From an uncultured Clostridiaceae bacterium (GTDB lineage: Bacteria; Bacillota; Clostridia; TANB77; CAG-508), in NCBI GenBank assembly GCA_949927585.1, contig CATLFA010000003.1, forward strand, positions 71,998-106,220: a stretch of DNA of 34,223 nt. Reading direction: 5' to 3'. Position numbers and translations under genes: made by a program. Of the stretch, positions 17,127 to 26,051 are shown piece by piece (within the stretch, counting starts at the first letter, position 1; the number at the start of each line of letters is the position of its first letter). A model generated the notes under the pieces. That model saw only the letters and a program-made list of their open reading frames with translations, ran no database searches and was not told where the DNA came from.

Positions 17127-18083
17127 CTACAATTGCTTTAATTGCATTTTAATTTGATTTATTAGTTTTTCTTTTATCTGTTCTAATGACATTGTTACTG
17201 TACAACCTGCTGCATGAATGTGTCCTCCACCACCAAATATTAGGCATATGTCTGATACATTCACATATTCATTTGAACGCAATGATACTTTATATCCTTT
17301 ATCTGTTTCTCTTATAAATATTGAAACTTCTACTCCTTCTATACTTCTTCCTTCGTCTACTATTCCTTCATGGTCATCTAAAGTAGCTTCTACTTCTTTA
17401 ATATCTTGCTGTGTTATATATGTAAATGATATTTTACCTTCTTCTAAGAATTCCATTCTATCTATTGCTTTTTTTCTTAGTTCAAAGTTTGCTCTTGTTT
17501 TTGTGTTCATAGATTTCTTATATATTTCTGAAACATTAATTCCTGCCTTTAAAAGTCTTGCTGCAAATTCAAAGGTTTCTGGTCTTGTCGACCCATATTG
17601 GAAGCCTCCTGTATCTGTTATAATTCCTGTTAATATACATTTTCCAATACTGTTTGTAATTTCTACTCCAAAATATTCAAATATTGTTAATAATATTTGT
17701 GTACATGCTGGAGAATCTGGATTTACATAGTTTATGTCTCCATACATTGTATTTGTTCCATGATGATCTATTACTATTTTTGTCTTTGCTGCTTCAAAAT
17801 AGTTTGACCAACCATTTAGCATTTTTATTGTGGCACAATCTAATGCTATTGCTAAATCATATGTTTCTTGTCCTTCTTTTTTTACAGAATCTACATTTGG
17901 AAGAAATCTATATGTACGTGGATATTCTGGTATTATAACATCTACATTTTCTTTTCCAAGTTGTTTTAGTGCTTCATACATTGCTAAAGTACTTCCAACT
18001 GCGTCACCATCCGGATTTTCGTGGGTTAGTAAAACAATTGATTTAGCTTTTTTTATTTCTTGTAATATGTTGTCTAGTGTCAT
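17127..18083 (-). CDS. nrnA: DHH-family bifunctional oligoribonuclease/PAP phosphatase NrnA
   Basis: A 318-residue phosphoesterase. DHH domain motifs are THENPDGDAVGST near residue 20 and VIDHHGTN near residue 107. The DHHA1 domain ends with FGGGGHIHAAGC. Members degrade short RNAs to mononucleotides and hydrolyse 3'-phosphoadenosine 5'-phosphate. AGGAGG precedes the ATG. Its position between rbfA and truB is the normal Bacillota order. Confidence 0.93.
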   Translation of the reverse strand: MTLDNILQEIKKAKSIVLLTHENPDGDAVGSTLAMYEALKQLGKENVDVIIPEYPRTYRFLPNVDSVKKEGQETYDLAIALDCATIKMLNGWSNYFEAAKTKIVIDHHGTNTMYGDINYVNPDSPACTQILLTIFEYFGVEITNSIGKCILTGIITDTGGFQYGSTRPETFEFAARLLKAGINVSEIYKKSMNTKTRANFELRKKAIDRMEFLEEGKISFTYITQQDIKEVEATLDDHEGIVDEGRSIEGVEVSIFIRETDKGYKVSLRSNEYVNVSDICLIFGGGGHIHAAGCTVTMSLEQIKEKLINQIKMQLKQL

Positions 18084-18184
18084 TTTTATCCTCCTAATGA
18101 ATTTAATAAATTAAATAATGAATTCTAGATTTTAATTCAATAAGAATAGTTGTATTTAAAATATTTAGAGTAACCTTATGTGTT

Positions 18185-18289
18185 TATATATATTAAAATC
18201 AAAATTGAAGCCCGATATCCCTCAGATTGTGGGGGAATACCCCTTGTCTTGGAGGTTTCGATTCTTATTTTAATATATATAACTGTTTC
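18185..18289. repeat. Structured inverted repeat with a GC-rich core
   Basis: Arms TTATATATATTAAAAT (left) and ATTTTAATATATATAA (right) are perfect complements, with weaker pairing (GAA/TTC) inside. The core has a GGGG-GAATA-CCCC hairpin and a CCTC/GAGG helix. No gene is visible. It lies between rbfA and nrnA and could be a structured RNA or a small mobile repeat. I do not recognise it. Confidence 0.5.
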
Positions 18290-18299
18290 TTCGAAGCAT

Positions 18300-18326
18300 G
18301 GGCAGACACAAGGCCTGCCCCTACAT
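18300..18326. repeat. Dispersed hairpin repeat (family A), copy 3
   Basis: GGGCAGACACAAGGCCTGCCCCTACAT-type element 22 nt beyond the rbfA stop codon. It matches the copy at 7909-7936 apart from a few substitutions. Confidence 0.7.
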
Positions 18327-18347
18327 CATTATCTAATTTCTTACTTT

Positions 18348-18695
18348 CTATTTGTTTAAATCTTTTAATATTGAGTCTATTTTCATCCCATATTCCATTG
18401 AGTCATCTTCTTCAAATACTAGTTCTGGTGTTATTCTTAAGTTTATTCTTTTTGCTATTTCACTTCTTATATATCCTGAAGATTTTTTTAGTGCTTCTAA
18501 TGTTTTTTCTTTGCTTTTTGAATTTAACATACTAATATATACTTTTGCATATTTTAGATCTGGTGTTATTTTTACTTTTGTAACACTAATTAAACCAGTT
18601 GCATCCGGATTTTTAATCTCAAAAGAAATAATGTTGCTTATTTCTTTTCTTAATTCTTCATCAATTCGATTTAATCTGTTGTTGTTTTTTGGCAT
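18348..18695 (-). CDS. rbfA: 30S ribosome-binding factor RbfA
   Basis: A 115-residue KH-fold protein beginning MPKNNNRLNRIDEELRKEIS, with the conserved LISVTKVKITPDLKYAKVYIS and LRITPELVFEEDDSMEYGMKID. It assists late maturation of the small ribosomal subunit near the 5' helix of 16S rRNA. AGGAGG precedes the ATG. It follows infB in the standard operon order, with one unknown gene between. Confidence 0.95.
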   Translation of the reverse strand: MPKNNNRLNRIDEELRKEISNIISFEIKNPDATGLISVTKVKITPDLKYAKVYISMLNSKSKEKTLEALKKSSGYIRSEIAKRINLRITPELVFEEDDSMEYGMKIDSILKDLNK

Positions 18696-18731
18696 AATTT
18701 GCCTCCTTTTTCTTTTTTAGGCTTTGTTTTA

Positions 18732-19067
18732 TTATTTTTCTTGTTCTTCTTGGTCTTCTTTCTCTTTTTGTTCCATTCTTCCAATTGCCTTTAAATAATT
18801 ATCTTGCCTTTGTTTATCAGCTACTTGGGCGTCTTTTCTTACATACACATTTTGCAATTTTTTCTTAAATTGTTCTTGTTCTTTTTTTCTTTTATTTCTT
18901 GCTTCTTGGTCTTTTTTGTCTATCTGTGAAATGACATCTTCCATTGTTATATCTTCTTTATATTCAGGTTGTTTTATTTCTTTTATGCTTTTTTGTTCTT
19001 CTTTTTCTATCATTTCCTCTATATCTCTATTTTTTGGAATTAAATTTTTTTTATTCTTTTTTGCCAT
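18732..19067 (-). CDS. Highly charged protein of unknown function between infB and rbfA
   Basis: About 111 residues, almost entirely Lys, Glu, Gln and Asp (MAKKNKKNLIPKNRDIEEMI..., ending KEKEDQEEQEK). It is predicted to be helical or disordered, with no membrane segment. The ATG at 19067 is preferred because AAAGGATG lies 8 nt upstream; a GTG three codons earlier overlaps that site. The middle segment TMEDVISQIDKKDQEARNKR could be a coiled coil. Context suggests co-expression with translation factors. I do not recognise the family. Confidence 0.65.
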   Translation of the reverse strand: MAKKNKKNLIPKNRDIEEMIEKEEQKSIKEIKQPEYKEDITMEDVISQIDKKDQEARNKRKKEQEQFKKKLQNVYVRKDAQVADKQRQDNYLKAIGRMEQKEKEDQEEQEK

Positions 19068-19169
19068 TTTTATCACATCCTTTTTTTGGTATTAGAGTGC
19101 TTTGTTATATCACTCTATATCTTTTTATTTTCTACTTCTTTCCCAATTAGGGACAGTCCCCAATTGTAG

Positions 19170-22100
19170 TTATCTTTTTATTTCTTCCATTATATATACT
19201 TCTATGATGTCGCCTTCCTTTAGGTCGTTGTAGTTTTCTATTTGCATTCCGCATTCGTAACCTTTTGCTACTTCTTTTACGTCATCTTTGAAACGTTTTA
19301 GTGATACTAGTTTTCCTTCATGTATTACTACATTTTCACGAAGTACTCTTACTCCTGCATTTCTTTCTATTTTTCCTTCTAGTACATATGCTCCTGCTAT
19401 TGTTCCTACATTTGATACTTTGAAGGTTTGTCTTACTTCTACATTTCCTATTACTTTTTCTTCATATATTGGGTCTAACATTCCTTTCATAGCCAGTTTC
19501 ACATCATCTATTGCTTGATATATTACTGAGTATTGTTTTATTTCTATTTCATTTCTTTCAGCTAATGCTTTTGCTGTTACAACTGGACGAACATTAAATG
19601 CTATTATTATTGCATTTGCAACTTGTGCAAGTGTTACGTCTGATTCAGTAACTGCTCCTGCTGCACTATGAACTACTCTTACTTTTACTTCTTCATCAGA
19701 TTGTTTTTCTAATGATTGTTTTAAAGCTTCTGCGCTTCCTTGTACATCTGCTTTTACTATAATGTTTAAGTGTTTTAGGCTTCCTTGTTCCATTTGTGTA
19801 AATAGGTTATCTAAAGTTACTTTTTGCACCGCATTTATAGATTTTTCTCTTTGTGTGCGTTTTCTTCTTTCTATTAAGTGTTTAGCCATTTTCTCGTCTT
19901 TTACTTCATAGAATATATCTCCTGATTCTGGTACTTCTGTTAGTCCCATTATTTCTACTGGTGTAGAAGGTCCTGCTGATTTTACTTTTTGTCCTTTATC
20001 ATTTCTCATTGCTCTTATTCTACCTATACTAGAACCAACAACGATTGTATCTCCTTCATCTAAACTACCTCTTTGTACAAGCATTGAAGCAATTGGTCCT
20101 TTTGATTTATCAAGTCTTGCTTCTATTACAACACCTTTTGCTTGTTTTTTAGGATTTGCTTTTAATTCTAATACATCTGCTTGTAGTAATACCATTTCTA
20201 ATAGGTCATCAATATTCATACGTTTTTTAGCTGAAATTGGTACAAATATTGTATTTCCTCCCCATTCTTCTGGTACTAACTCATATGTCATTAATTCTTG
20301 TTTTACTTTATCTATGTTTGCTTCTGGTAAATCTATTTTATTTACTGCAACTATTATAGGAATATCTGCTGCTTTTGCATGGTTTATTGCTTCTACTGTT
20401 TGAGGCATAACTCCATCATTTGCAGCTACTACTAATATTGCTATATCTGTTATTTGTGCTCCTCTAGCACGCATACTTGTAAAGGCTTCATGTCCTGGTG
20501 TATCTAAGAATGTTATTTCTCTTCCATTTACTTCTACTTTATACGCACCTATTGCTTGAGTAATACCTCCAGCTTCACCTTCTATTACGTTTGTTTCTCT
20601 AATCGCATCTAAAAGTGATGTTTTACCATGGTCTACGTGTCCCATGACTACTACTACTGGTGGTCTTTCTTTTAATTCTTCTTCTCTATCTTCTGAATCA
20701 TCAAATAATATGTCTTCTTCTTTTACTTCTTGTTTCTTTGTAGCTGTTACACCAAATTCTTCTGCTACTAAATATGCTGTATCGAAGTCTATGTCATTAT
20801 TTATTGTAACCATCATTCCTAAACCAAATAATTTTTTAATAACCTCTGCTGATGTTTTCTTAAGCTCAAGCGCTAAATCTTTTACAGTTATTGTTTCTGG
20901 TATAGAAATTTCTGTTAACTTAAATATTTTTTGTTTTCTTTCTTCATCATTTTTGTTTGCTTTTTTCTTGTTTCTTTTTCCTCTTGCTGTTGTTAAATCA
21001 TAATAATCAAGCATTCCGCCTTCTTGATCATTAAACATATTTGATAGTTTATCTACTTGTTTTAGTCCTTTTAGTTTTCCTCCATCAAATTCTTCTGTTC
21101 CAAATCTTCCACCTTTTTTGTTTTTATTTTGCTTTTTATTATTACCAGCAACTCTTTCTTCCATTCTCTCACTTTTTGCTTTATCTATTGCACGAGAGCT
21201 GAAATCTCTTTGATTTTCTTTTTCCATAATGTCAGTTTCCATTATATCTTTAATATTTCTGTCTATTCCTCTTTCATCTAATGGTCTTCTTTCTCTATTA
21301 TTAAAGTTTGGTCTATTTTGATTGTTTCTAAAATCACCTTTATTTTTGTTTTGGAAGTTATTATCTCTGTTTCCATTTCTATTTTGGAAGTTTGGTCTAT
21401 CCCCTCTATTTTGGAAATTCCCTTTTTCATTTCTTTGTCCAAAGTTTCCTCTATCATTTCTTTGAGCAAAATTATTATTTCTATTTTGGAAATTACCATG
21501 ATTATTGTTTCTATTTTGAAATTCTCCAGAATTATTTTTTGCTTTTTGCTCTACATTGTTATTTTTATATTCTATGTTTTCTGTTTTTTTAGTTTCAACT
21601 GCCTTTTGTTTATTATCGCCTTTTATCTGGTCGCTTGATAAGGATGAAACCCCTACAGTCTCTTCTTTCTTTGTTTCTACTTTTTTAGGTTCTTCCTTTT
21701 TTTGTTCTTCTTTCTTTCCAATTCCAAATAATTCACTTACTGTCATTGGCTTTGTTGGTTTGTTTCTATAAACAATATTATAGTCAGCATTTTTATTTCT
21801 TTCTACAAATCCAACTTGTTTATTTTTTTGTTCTGTATTAGATGTTTTATTTCCTTTTTTCTCATCTTCTGTTATTATAACTTCTCTTCTTATAATAACA
21901 GGTGCTTTCTTTTCTTCTTTTTTAGCTGGTTTTTCTGCTGACTTTTTAATAAATTGCTCTTTTAGTTTTTTAGCTTGTGTTTCATCTATTGTACTCATAT
22001 GAGTTTTAGCCTCTATTCCAAGCTTATTTGCCTTTTCTATAACTTCTTTACTGGTTAAGTTTAGCTCTTTTGCTAGTTCATATATTTTTATCTTACCCAA
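19170..22100 (-). CDS. infB: Translation initiation factor IF-2
   Basis: About 976 residues, long for IF-2 because of an expanded N-terminal region. Residues 1-50 form an IF2_N-type helical module ([19 protein letters not shown]). Residues about 195-290 are a low-complexity Asn/Arg/Gly/Phe-rich tract of repeated FQNRN units. A second IF2_N module follows near 400. The GTPase carries [15 protein letters not shown] near 485, [13 protein letters not shown] and SAKKR. The last 300 residues are the fMet-tRNA-binding domains. The TTG at 22100 is the best start, because GGGGGTG sits just upstream and the product then begins MGKIKIYEL. It overlaps the L7Ae-like gene by 8 nt. Confidence 0.95.
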   Translation of the reverse strand: MGKIKIYELAKELNLTSKEVIEKANKLGIEAKTHMSTIDETQAKKLKEQFIKKSAEKPAKKEEKKAPVIIRREVIITEDEKKGNKTSNTEQKNKQVGFVERNKNADYNIVYRNKPTKPMTVSELFGIGKKEEQKKEEPKKVETKKEETVGVSSLSSDQIKGDNKQKAVETKKTENIEYKNNNVEQKAKNNSGEFQNRNNNHGNFQNRNNNFAQRNDRGNFGQRNEKGNFQNRGDRPNFQNRNGNRDNNFQNKNKGDFRNNQNRPNFNNRERRPLDERGIDRNIKDIMETDIMEKENQRDFSSRAIDKAKSERMEERVAGNNKKQNKNKKGGRFGTEEFDGGKLKGLKQVDKLSNMFNDQEGGMLDYYDLTTARGKRNKKKANKNDEERKQKIFKLTEISIPETITVKDLALELKKTSAEVIKKLFGLGMMVTINNDIDFDTAYLVAEEFGVTATKKQEVKEEDILFDDSEDREEELKERPPVVVVMGHVDHGKTSLLDAIRETNVIEGEAGGITQAIGAYKVEVNGREITFLDTPGHEAFTSMRARGAQITDIAILVVAANDGVMPQTVEAINHAKAADIPIIVAVNKIDLPEANIDKVKQELMTYELVPEEWGGNTIFVPISAKKRMNIDDLLEMVLLQADVLELKANPKKQAKGVVIEARLDKSKGPIASMLVQRGSLDEGDTIVVGSSIGRIRAMRNDKGQKVKSAGPSTPVEIMGLTEVPESGDIFYEVKDEKMAKHLIERRKRTQREKSINAVQKVTLDNLFTQMEQGSLKHLNIIVKADVQGSAEALKQSLEKQSDEEVKVRVVHSAAGAVTESDVTLAQVANAIIIAFNVRPVVTAKALAERNEIEIKQYSVIYQAIDDVKLAMKGMLDPIYEEKVIGNVEVRQTFKVSNVGTIAGAYVLEGKIERNAGVRVLRENVVIHEGKLVSLKRFKDDVKEVAKGYECGMQIENYNDLKEGDIIEVYIMEEIKR

Positions 22101-22413
22101 TAATTTCACCCCCATCAATAATTTTTAATATCTCATTTGCAAAATTTATATCTTTTATACAAATTACTGCTTTATTTTCTTTTCCTACCCATTTACTTAG
22201 AGTGTCTATCGTTCCATATATTCGTATTCTTACATGGTTTTCTTCTGAAATTCTTTTAATATTTCTTTTTGTTCTATCTGCTGCATCTTCTGCTACAAGT
22301 ACAATTTTTGCTTTTTTATTTTCTATTGTTTCTATAACACTTTCTGTTCCAAAAGCTACTTTCCCTGCTCTGGCTGCTAAGCCTAAAAGTCTTAGTGCTT
22401 TGTTTTGTTCCAT
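22093..22413 (-). CDS. L7Ae/L30e-family RNA-binding protein (YlxQ)
   Basis: A 106-residue protein ([20 protein letters not shown]...) with the L7Ae-like kink-turn-binding fold: the GLAARAGK start, [15 protein letters not shown] and a hydrophobic C-terminus. Its place between ylxR and infB is the hallmark of YlxQ. Members bind structured RNA; the cellular role is not settled. AAGGAG precedes the ATG. Its end overlaps the start of infB, implying translational coupling. Confidence 0.9.
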   Translation of the reverse strand: MEQNKALRLLGLAARAGKVAFGTESVIETIENKKAKIVLVAEDAADRTKRNIKRISEENHVRIRIYGTIDTLSKWVGKENKAVICIKDINFANEILKIIDGGEIIG

Positions 22414-22429
22414 TTTAACTCCTTTTGGA

Positions 22430-22497
22430 GGTTAGACGTTGGATTTAGGGTAATTTTTTCGAAGTATTTACCCTATATTCCAACTTCCAACTTCTAT
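22430..22497. repeat. Inverted repeat of family C between ylxR and the L7Ae-like gene
   Basis: Left arm GACGTTGGATTTAGGGTAA, right arm TTACCCTATATTCCAACTTC. The arms pair with a few mismatches over about 20 bp. It resembles the element at 24214-24296 in content and placement. Confidence 0.6.
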
Positions 22498-22748
22498 TTA
22501 ATTGTTTCTCTTAATTGATTGTATATGTCATCACTTATTTGTGTTTCAAAGCTTCTTTCTAATCTTTTTGTTTTTATGGCTTTTTCTAAGCATTCTATAT
22601 TGTCACATATGTATGCTCCTCTACCATTTGCTTTTCCTGTTTTATCTATGAAAATTTGATCTTCTTTATTCTTTACTATTCTTATTAGTTCTTTTTTTAG
22701 TTTTATTTGATTGCAACCTATACATGTTCTTTGTGGTAAACTTTTCAA
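22494..22748 (-). CDS. ylxR: YlxR family RNA-binding protein
   Basis: About 84 residues with the YlxR signature PQRTCIGCNQIKLKKELIRIV and GRGAYICDNIECLEKAIK. Family members are small nucleic-acid-binding proteins; in some bacteria YlxR influences transcription of other genes. The frame opens with a GTG that overlaps the AAGGAG site, so the TTG three codons later (22748), with 8-nt spacing, is the likelier start. Normal nusA-ylxR-ylxQ-infB order. Confidence 0.92.
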   Translation of the reverse strand: MKSLPQRTCIGCNQIKLKKELIRIVKNKEDQIFIDKTGKANGRGAYICDNIECLEKAIKTKRLERSFETQISDDIYNQLRETIK

Positions 22749-22796
22749 AATTTTCACTCCTTGTTTATTGTATTCACTTTATTTTTAATTCATGTC

Positions 22797-24191
22797 CTAT
22801 TGTTGTGTTTCTTCTTTTTTCTTTCTACCTCTTTTTTTAGGTGCTTCTTCTACTATTTCTTTTTCACTTTCCTCTACTGCTTCTTCTTTCTTTTTTCTAG
22901 TCTTCTTTTTAGTAGTTTCTTCTACTTCTTCTACTTTAGATTCCCCTACTGTTTCTTCTTTTTTCTTCCTACCTCTTTTTTTAGGTGTTTCCTCTACTGT
23001 TTCAATATTTTCTACTTCATTATTAGTTTCAACTTCTGGTATAGCTTCTTCTACATTTTCTATATCTGATTTGTTCTCTTCTATTGCTTGATTTTGCATT
23101 TTTTCTATCATTTCTCTAAATTGTGTTTCACTCTTTATATCTATTTTCCAATTTGTTAACCTTGCTGCTAAACGTGCATTTTGTCCTGCTTTTCCTATTG
23201 CTAATGATAATTGGTCATCTGGGACAATTACTTGTGCAAAGTGTTCCTCTTCCTTTATATCTACTGCCATTACTGTAGCTGGTAATAATGCTGATGATAT
23301 ATATATTGCTGGGTCTTCATTCCATTCTATTACATCTATTTTTTCACCATTTAATTCGTTTATTATATTTTGTATACGTATACCTTTTTGTCCAACACAT
23401 GAACCTACTGGGTCTATATTTTCATTTGGTGAGTATACTGCTACTTTACATCTGTTTCCCGCATCTCTTGATACACTTTTTATTTCTATTAATCCTTCAT
23501 ATATTTCTGGAATTTCAAGTTCAAATAATTTCCTTACAAAATCATTATGGCTTCTTGAAATTATTACTTGTGTACTTCCTTTTAATCCCTTTTCTACTCC
23601 TACAACACATGCTCTTATTTTATCATTTACATGATACTTTTCAGTCATAATTTGTTCTTTTAATGGCATAACTCCTTCTAGTCTTCCTAAGTCTACTATT
23701 ACTACTCCTCCATCTGCCTTTTGTACTATACCTGATACTATTTCACCTTTTTTATCATTAAATTCATTATATAAAAATTCACGAGATGCTTCTCTTATTT
23801 TTTGTATTATTACTTGTTTTGCTGTTCCTGCTGCAATTCTACCAAAGTTTTTTGGCACAAGTTCATTTTCTATAACATCTCCTACTTTATATTTTTTATC
23901 TATTTTTTGTGCTTCTTCTAATGATATTTGTACTTTTTCGTTTTCTACTTCTTCTACTATCTCTTTTTGCATATAAACATGTATTTCGCCTGTTTCTTTA
24001 TCCATTGTTATTTTTACATTCTCGTCTTCGCAATCATAATTTCTTTTATATGCTGTAACTAATGCTGTTTCAATTGTTTCTAACATTTCTTCCTTTTTTA
24101 TTCCATTCTCTTTTTCAAGTTCCTCCATTGCAAATATTAATTCTGTGCTATCAATTGCTGGTCCGTTTACTTTTGTTTGTTTCTTTTTCAT
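22797..24191 (-). CDS. nusA: Transcription termination/antitermination factor NusA with a basic tail
   Basis: A 464-residue protein. The N-terminal RNA-polymerase-binding domain (1-125) is followed by S1 (about 135-200), KH1 with DPVGSCVGQKGIRIQNI, and KH2 with LSLAIGKAGQNARLAARL, ending near 350. The last 100 residues are an unusual extension in which KKRGRKKKEE-like units (three near copies) alternate with acidic Glu/Val stretches. This resembles AT-hook or nucleic-acid-binding tails and is absent from typical Bacillota NusA. GGGAGG precedes the ATG. It acts on RNA polymerase pausing, termination and transcription-translation coupling. Confidence 0.95.
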   Translation of the reverse strand: MKKKQTKVNGPAIDSTELIFAMEELEKENGIKKEEMLETIETALVTAYKRNYDCEDENVKITMDKETGEIHVYMQKEIVEEVENEKVQISLEEAQKIDKKYKVGDVIENELVPKNFGRIAAGTAKQVIIQKIREASREFLYNEFNDKKGEIVSGIVQKADGGVVIVDLGRLEGVMPLKEQIMTEKYHVNDKIRACVVGVEKGLKGSTQVIISRSHNDFVRKLFELEIPEIYEGLIEIKSVSRDAGNRCKVAVYSPNENIDPVGSCVGQKGIRIQNIINELNGEKIDVIEWNEDPAIYISSALLPATVMAVDIKEEEHFAQVIVPDDQLSLAIGKAGQNARLAARLTNWKIDIKSETQFREMIEKMQNQAIEENKSDIENVEEAIPEVETNNEVENIETVEETPKKRGRKKKEETVGESKVEEVEETTKKKTRKKKEEAVEESEKEIVEEAPKKRGRKKKEETQQ

Positions 24192-24213
24192 TTTTATATT
24201 CCTCCCTTTTATA

Positions 24214-24296
24214 GATGTTGGAAGTTGGTGATTGGATTTTAAGGTGAATTTTTTTAAGTAATTACCTTTATTATTCTAACTCCTAACTTCTAGTTT
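24214..24296. repeat. Inverted repeat of family C between rimP and nusA
   Basis: TTGGAAGTTGGTGATTGG on the left faces TCTAACTCCTAACTTC on the right, forming an imperfect hairpin in the rimP-nusA intergenic region. It is related to the element at 22430-22497. Confidence 0.55.
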
Positions 24297-24756
24297 ACCA
24301 ATTATATTTTTGTTTCATAAGTGATATATTTTTTCTATCAATTTCTATCTCTTCATCATTTTCTATATTTTTTATTGTAATTTTTTCGTTATCAAATTTT
24401 TCTAATGTTCCTGACCATTCTTTGCTTTCATTAAATGGTTTAAATAATTTTATTTCTATTTCTTTTCCTATAGATTCTTCTAAATGTTTATCTTTTCTAA
24501 GTATTCTTTCTATTCCTGGTGAGGAAACCTCTAGGAAATATTGTTCTTTTATATAGTCTGCTTCATCAAGTAATTCATTTATGCCATCGCTAACTTTTTC
24601 ACAATCATTTAAGTCTATTCCTTCTTTATTGTCTATAAATATTCTTAAAAAATAATCTTTTCCTTCTTTTGAATATTGAACGTCATATAATTCATATCCT
24701 AATTCTTGAACTTTTGGTTTTACTAGTTCTTCAACTCTTTCTTCAATACTTGCCAA
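24295..24756 (-). CDS. rimP: Ribosome maturation factor RimP
   Basis: A 153-residue protein (MASIEERVEELVKPKVQELG...) with the conserved YDVQYSKEGKDYFLRIFID, LDEADYIKEQYFLEVSSPGIER and a C-terminal SH3-like domain. It is needed for 30S maturation. The start codon is TTG, fixed by AAGGAGG 7 nt upstream. First gene of the nusA-infB-truB operon. Confidence 0.95.
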   Translation of the reverse strand: MASIEERVEELVKPKVQELGYELYDVQYSKEGKDYFLRIFIDNKEGIDLNDCEKVSDGINELLDEADYIKEQYFLEVSSPGIERILRKDKHLEESIGKEIEIKLFKPFNESKEWSGTLEKFDNEKITIKNIENDEEIEIDRKNISLMKQKYNW

Positions 24757-24818
24757 TTAAAGACCTCCTTTTAGATTAATTAACATATTTTTGAATTAAC
24801 AATTTTACAATATAATTT

Positions 24819-24843
24819 AAGAGCGGAATTTGTTTCCGCTCTT
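24819..24843. terminator. Hairpin after mreB
   Basis: AAGAGCGGAA and TTCCGCTCTT form a 10-bp stem with a 5-nt loop. The following U-rich tract is weak on the minus strand, so termination may be partial and some mreB transcripts could enter rimP. Confidence 0.65.
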
Positions 24844-24919
24844 CTCTAATTCATTTTGTTTTACATATATTATTATATACTGTTTTGGTAAAAATTACAA
24901 GTGTTTTATAAAAATTTAT

Positions 24920-25924
24920 TTATCTTCTTGCCTTTCCATCTAATGAGTCTAAATTATCTAATGCTTTACCTGTTCCTAATGCAACACATGATACTGTATC
25001 TTCAGCAATCATTACATGTATTCCTGTTTTTTCTTCTAGTAGTTTATCTAATCCATCAACTAAACATCCTCCACCTGTCATATATATACCTTTATCACTT
25101 ATATCTGCCGCAAGTTCTGGTGGTGTTTTTTCTAGTACTGAATGTACACTATCTACAATCATCATTGCTGGTTCTAACATTGCTTCTAACATTTCACTTG
25201 AATGTATAGTTATTGTTTTTGGAAGACCTGTTATTAAGTCTCTTCCTCTAATATCCATCTCTGAATCTTGTATTTTTGGGTATACACAACCTACATTTAT
25301 TTTTAAATCTTCTGCTGTTCTTTCTCCTATCATTACATTGTGTTTTTTCTTTATATATTTTACTATATATTCGTCAAATTTATCTCCTGCTACTTTTAAA
25401 GAAGTACTTACTACACTACCACCCAAAGAAATAACCGCTATATCTGTTGTTCCTCCTCCAATATCTACTACCATATTCCCACATGGTTTTGATATATCTA
25501 TTCCTGCTCCTATAGCTGCTGCGATTGGTTCTTCTATTAAATATACTCTTCTTGCTCCTGCTTGAGATGCTGCGTCTATTACTGCTTTTTTCTCAACTTC
25601 TGTTACTTGTGATGGTATACAAATCATAATTCTTGGTGAGAATATTGATTTTCCTGCAACTTTATTTATAAAATATTTAAGCATTTTCTCTGTTACAGTA
25701 TAATTTGAAATAACCCCTTCTCTTAATGGTCTTGTTGCTACTATGTTTCCTGGTGTTCTACCAAGCATTCTTCTTGCTTCTTTCCCTACTGCAAGTACAT
25801 TTCCTGTATTATTATCTACAGCAACTACTGAAGGCTCACGAAGTACTATTCCTTTTCCTTTTACATATGCTATAACTGTTGCTGTTCCCAAATCAATTCC
25901 TATATCTTGTCCAAAATTAAACAT
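24920..25924 (-). CDS. mreB: Rod-shape-determining actin homologue MreB/Mbl
   Basis: A 334-residue bacterial actin. Phosphate 1 is IGIDLGTATVIAYVKGKGIV, phosphate 2 is MVVDIGGGTTDIAVISLGG and the adenosine motif is GIYMTGGGCLVDGLD. LREPSVVAVD and ARRMLGRTPGNIVATRPL are intact. It forms membrane-associated filaments that direct lateral wall synthesis. GAGGAG precedes the ATG. mreC and mreD are not adjacent, so it resembles the separate Mbl-type copy of Bacillota. MreB and Mbl cannot be separated by eye. Confidence 0.94.
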   Translation of the reverse strand: MFNFGQDIGIDLGTATVIAYVKGKGIVLREPSVVAVDNNTGNVLAVGKEARRMLGRTPGNIVATRPLREGVISNYTVTEKMLKYFINKVAGKSIFSPRIMICIPSQVTEVEKKAVIDAASQAGARRVYLIEEPIAAAIGAGIDISKPCGNMVVDIGGGTTDIAVISLGGSVVSTSLKVAGDKFDEYIVKYIKKKHNVMIGERTAEDLKINVGCVYPKIQDSEMDIRGRDLITGLPKTITIHSSEMLEAMLEPAMMIVDSVHSVLEKTPPELAADISDKGIYMTGGGCLVDGLDKLLEEKTGIHVMIAEDTVSCVALGTGKALDNLDSLDGKARR

Positions 25925-26051
25925 CTTAAAACTCTCCTCTAAAAAGTATTGTATGTAATTATTTCTTTTTTATTACAGTTCTGTTGCAATTATATTACAT
26001 AGTAAAAAAAATATCAATGCTTTTTTGTAAAAAGATTGATATTTTTAAATT

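Noticed and set aside
18185-18289. Calling the structured element a known riboswitch
   Set aside because: I could not match its core to any riboswitch class, and it lies between housekeeping genes with no metabolic link.
21278-21499. A 73-codon minus-strand frame inside infB
   Set aside because: It is an alternate frame of the Asn/Arg-rich repeat tract of IF-2 and reads as low-complexity Ile/Glu/Lys.
22761-23091. Phe/Ser-rich plus-strand frames opposite the nusA tail
   Set aside because: They are antisense shadows of the Lys/Glu-rich repeats.
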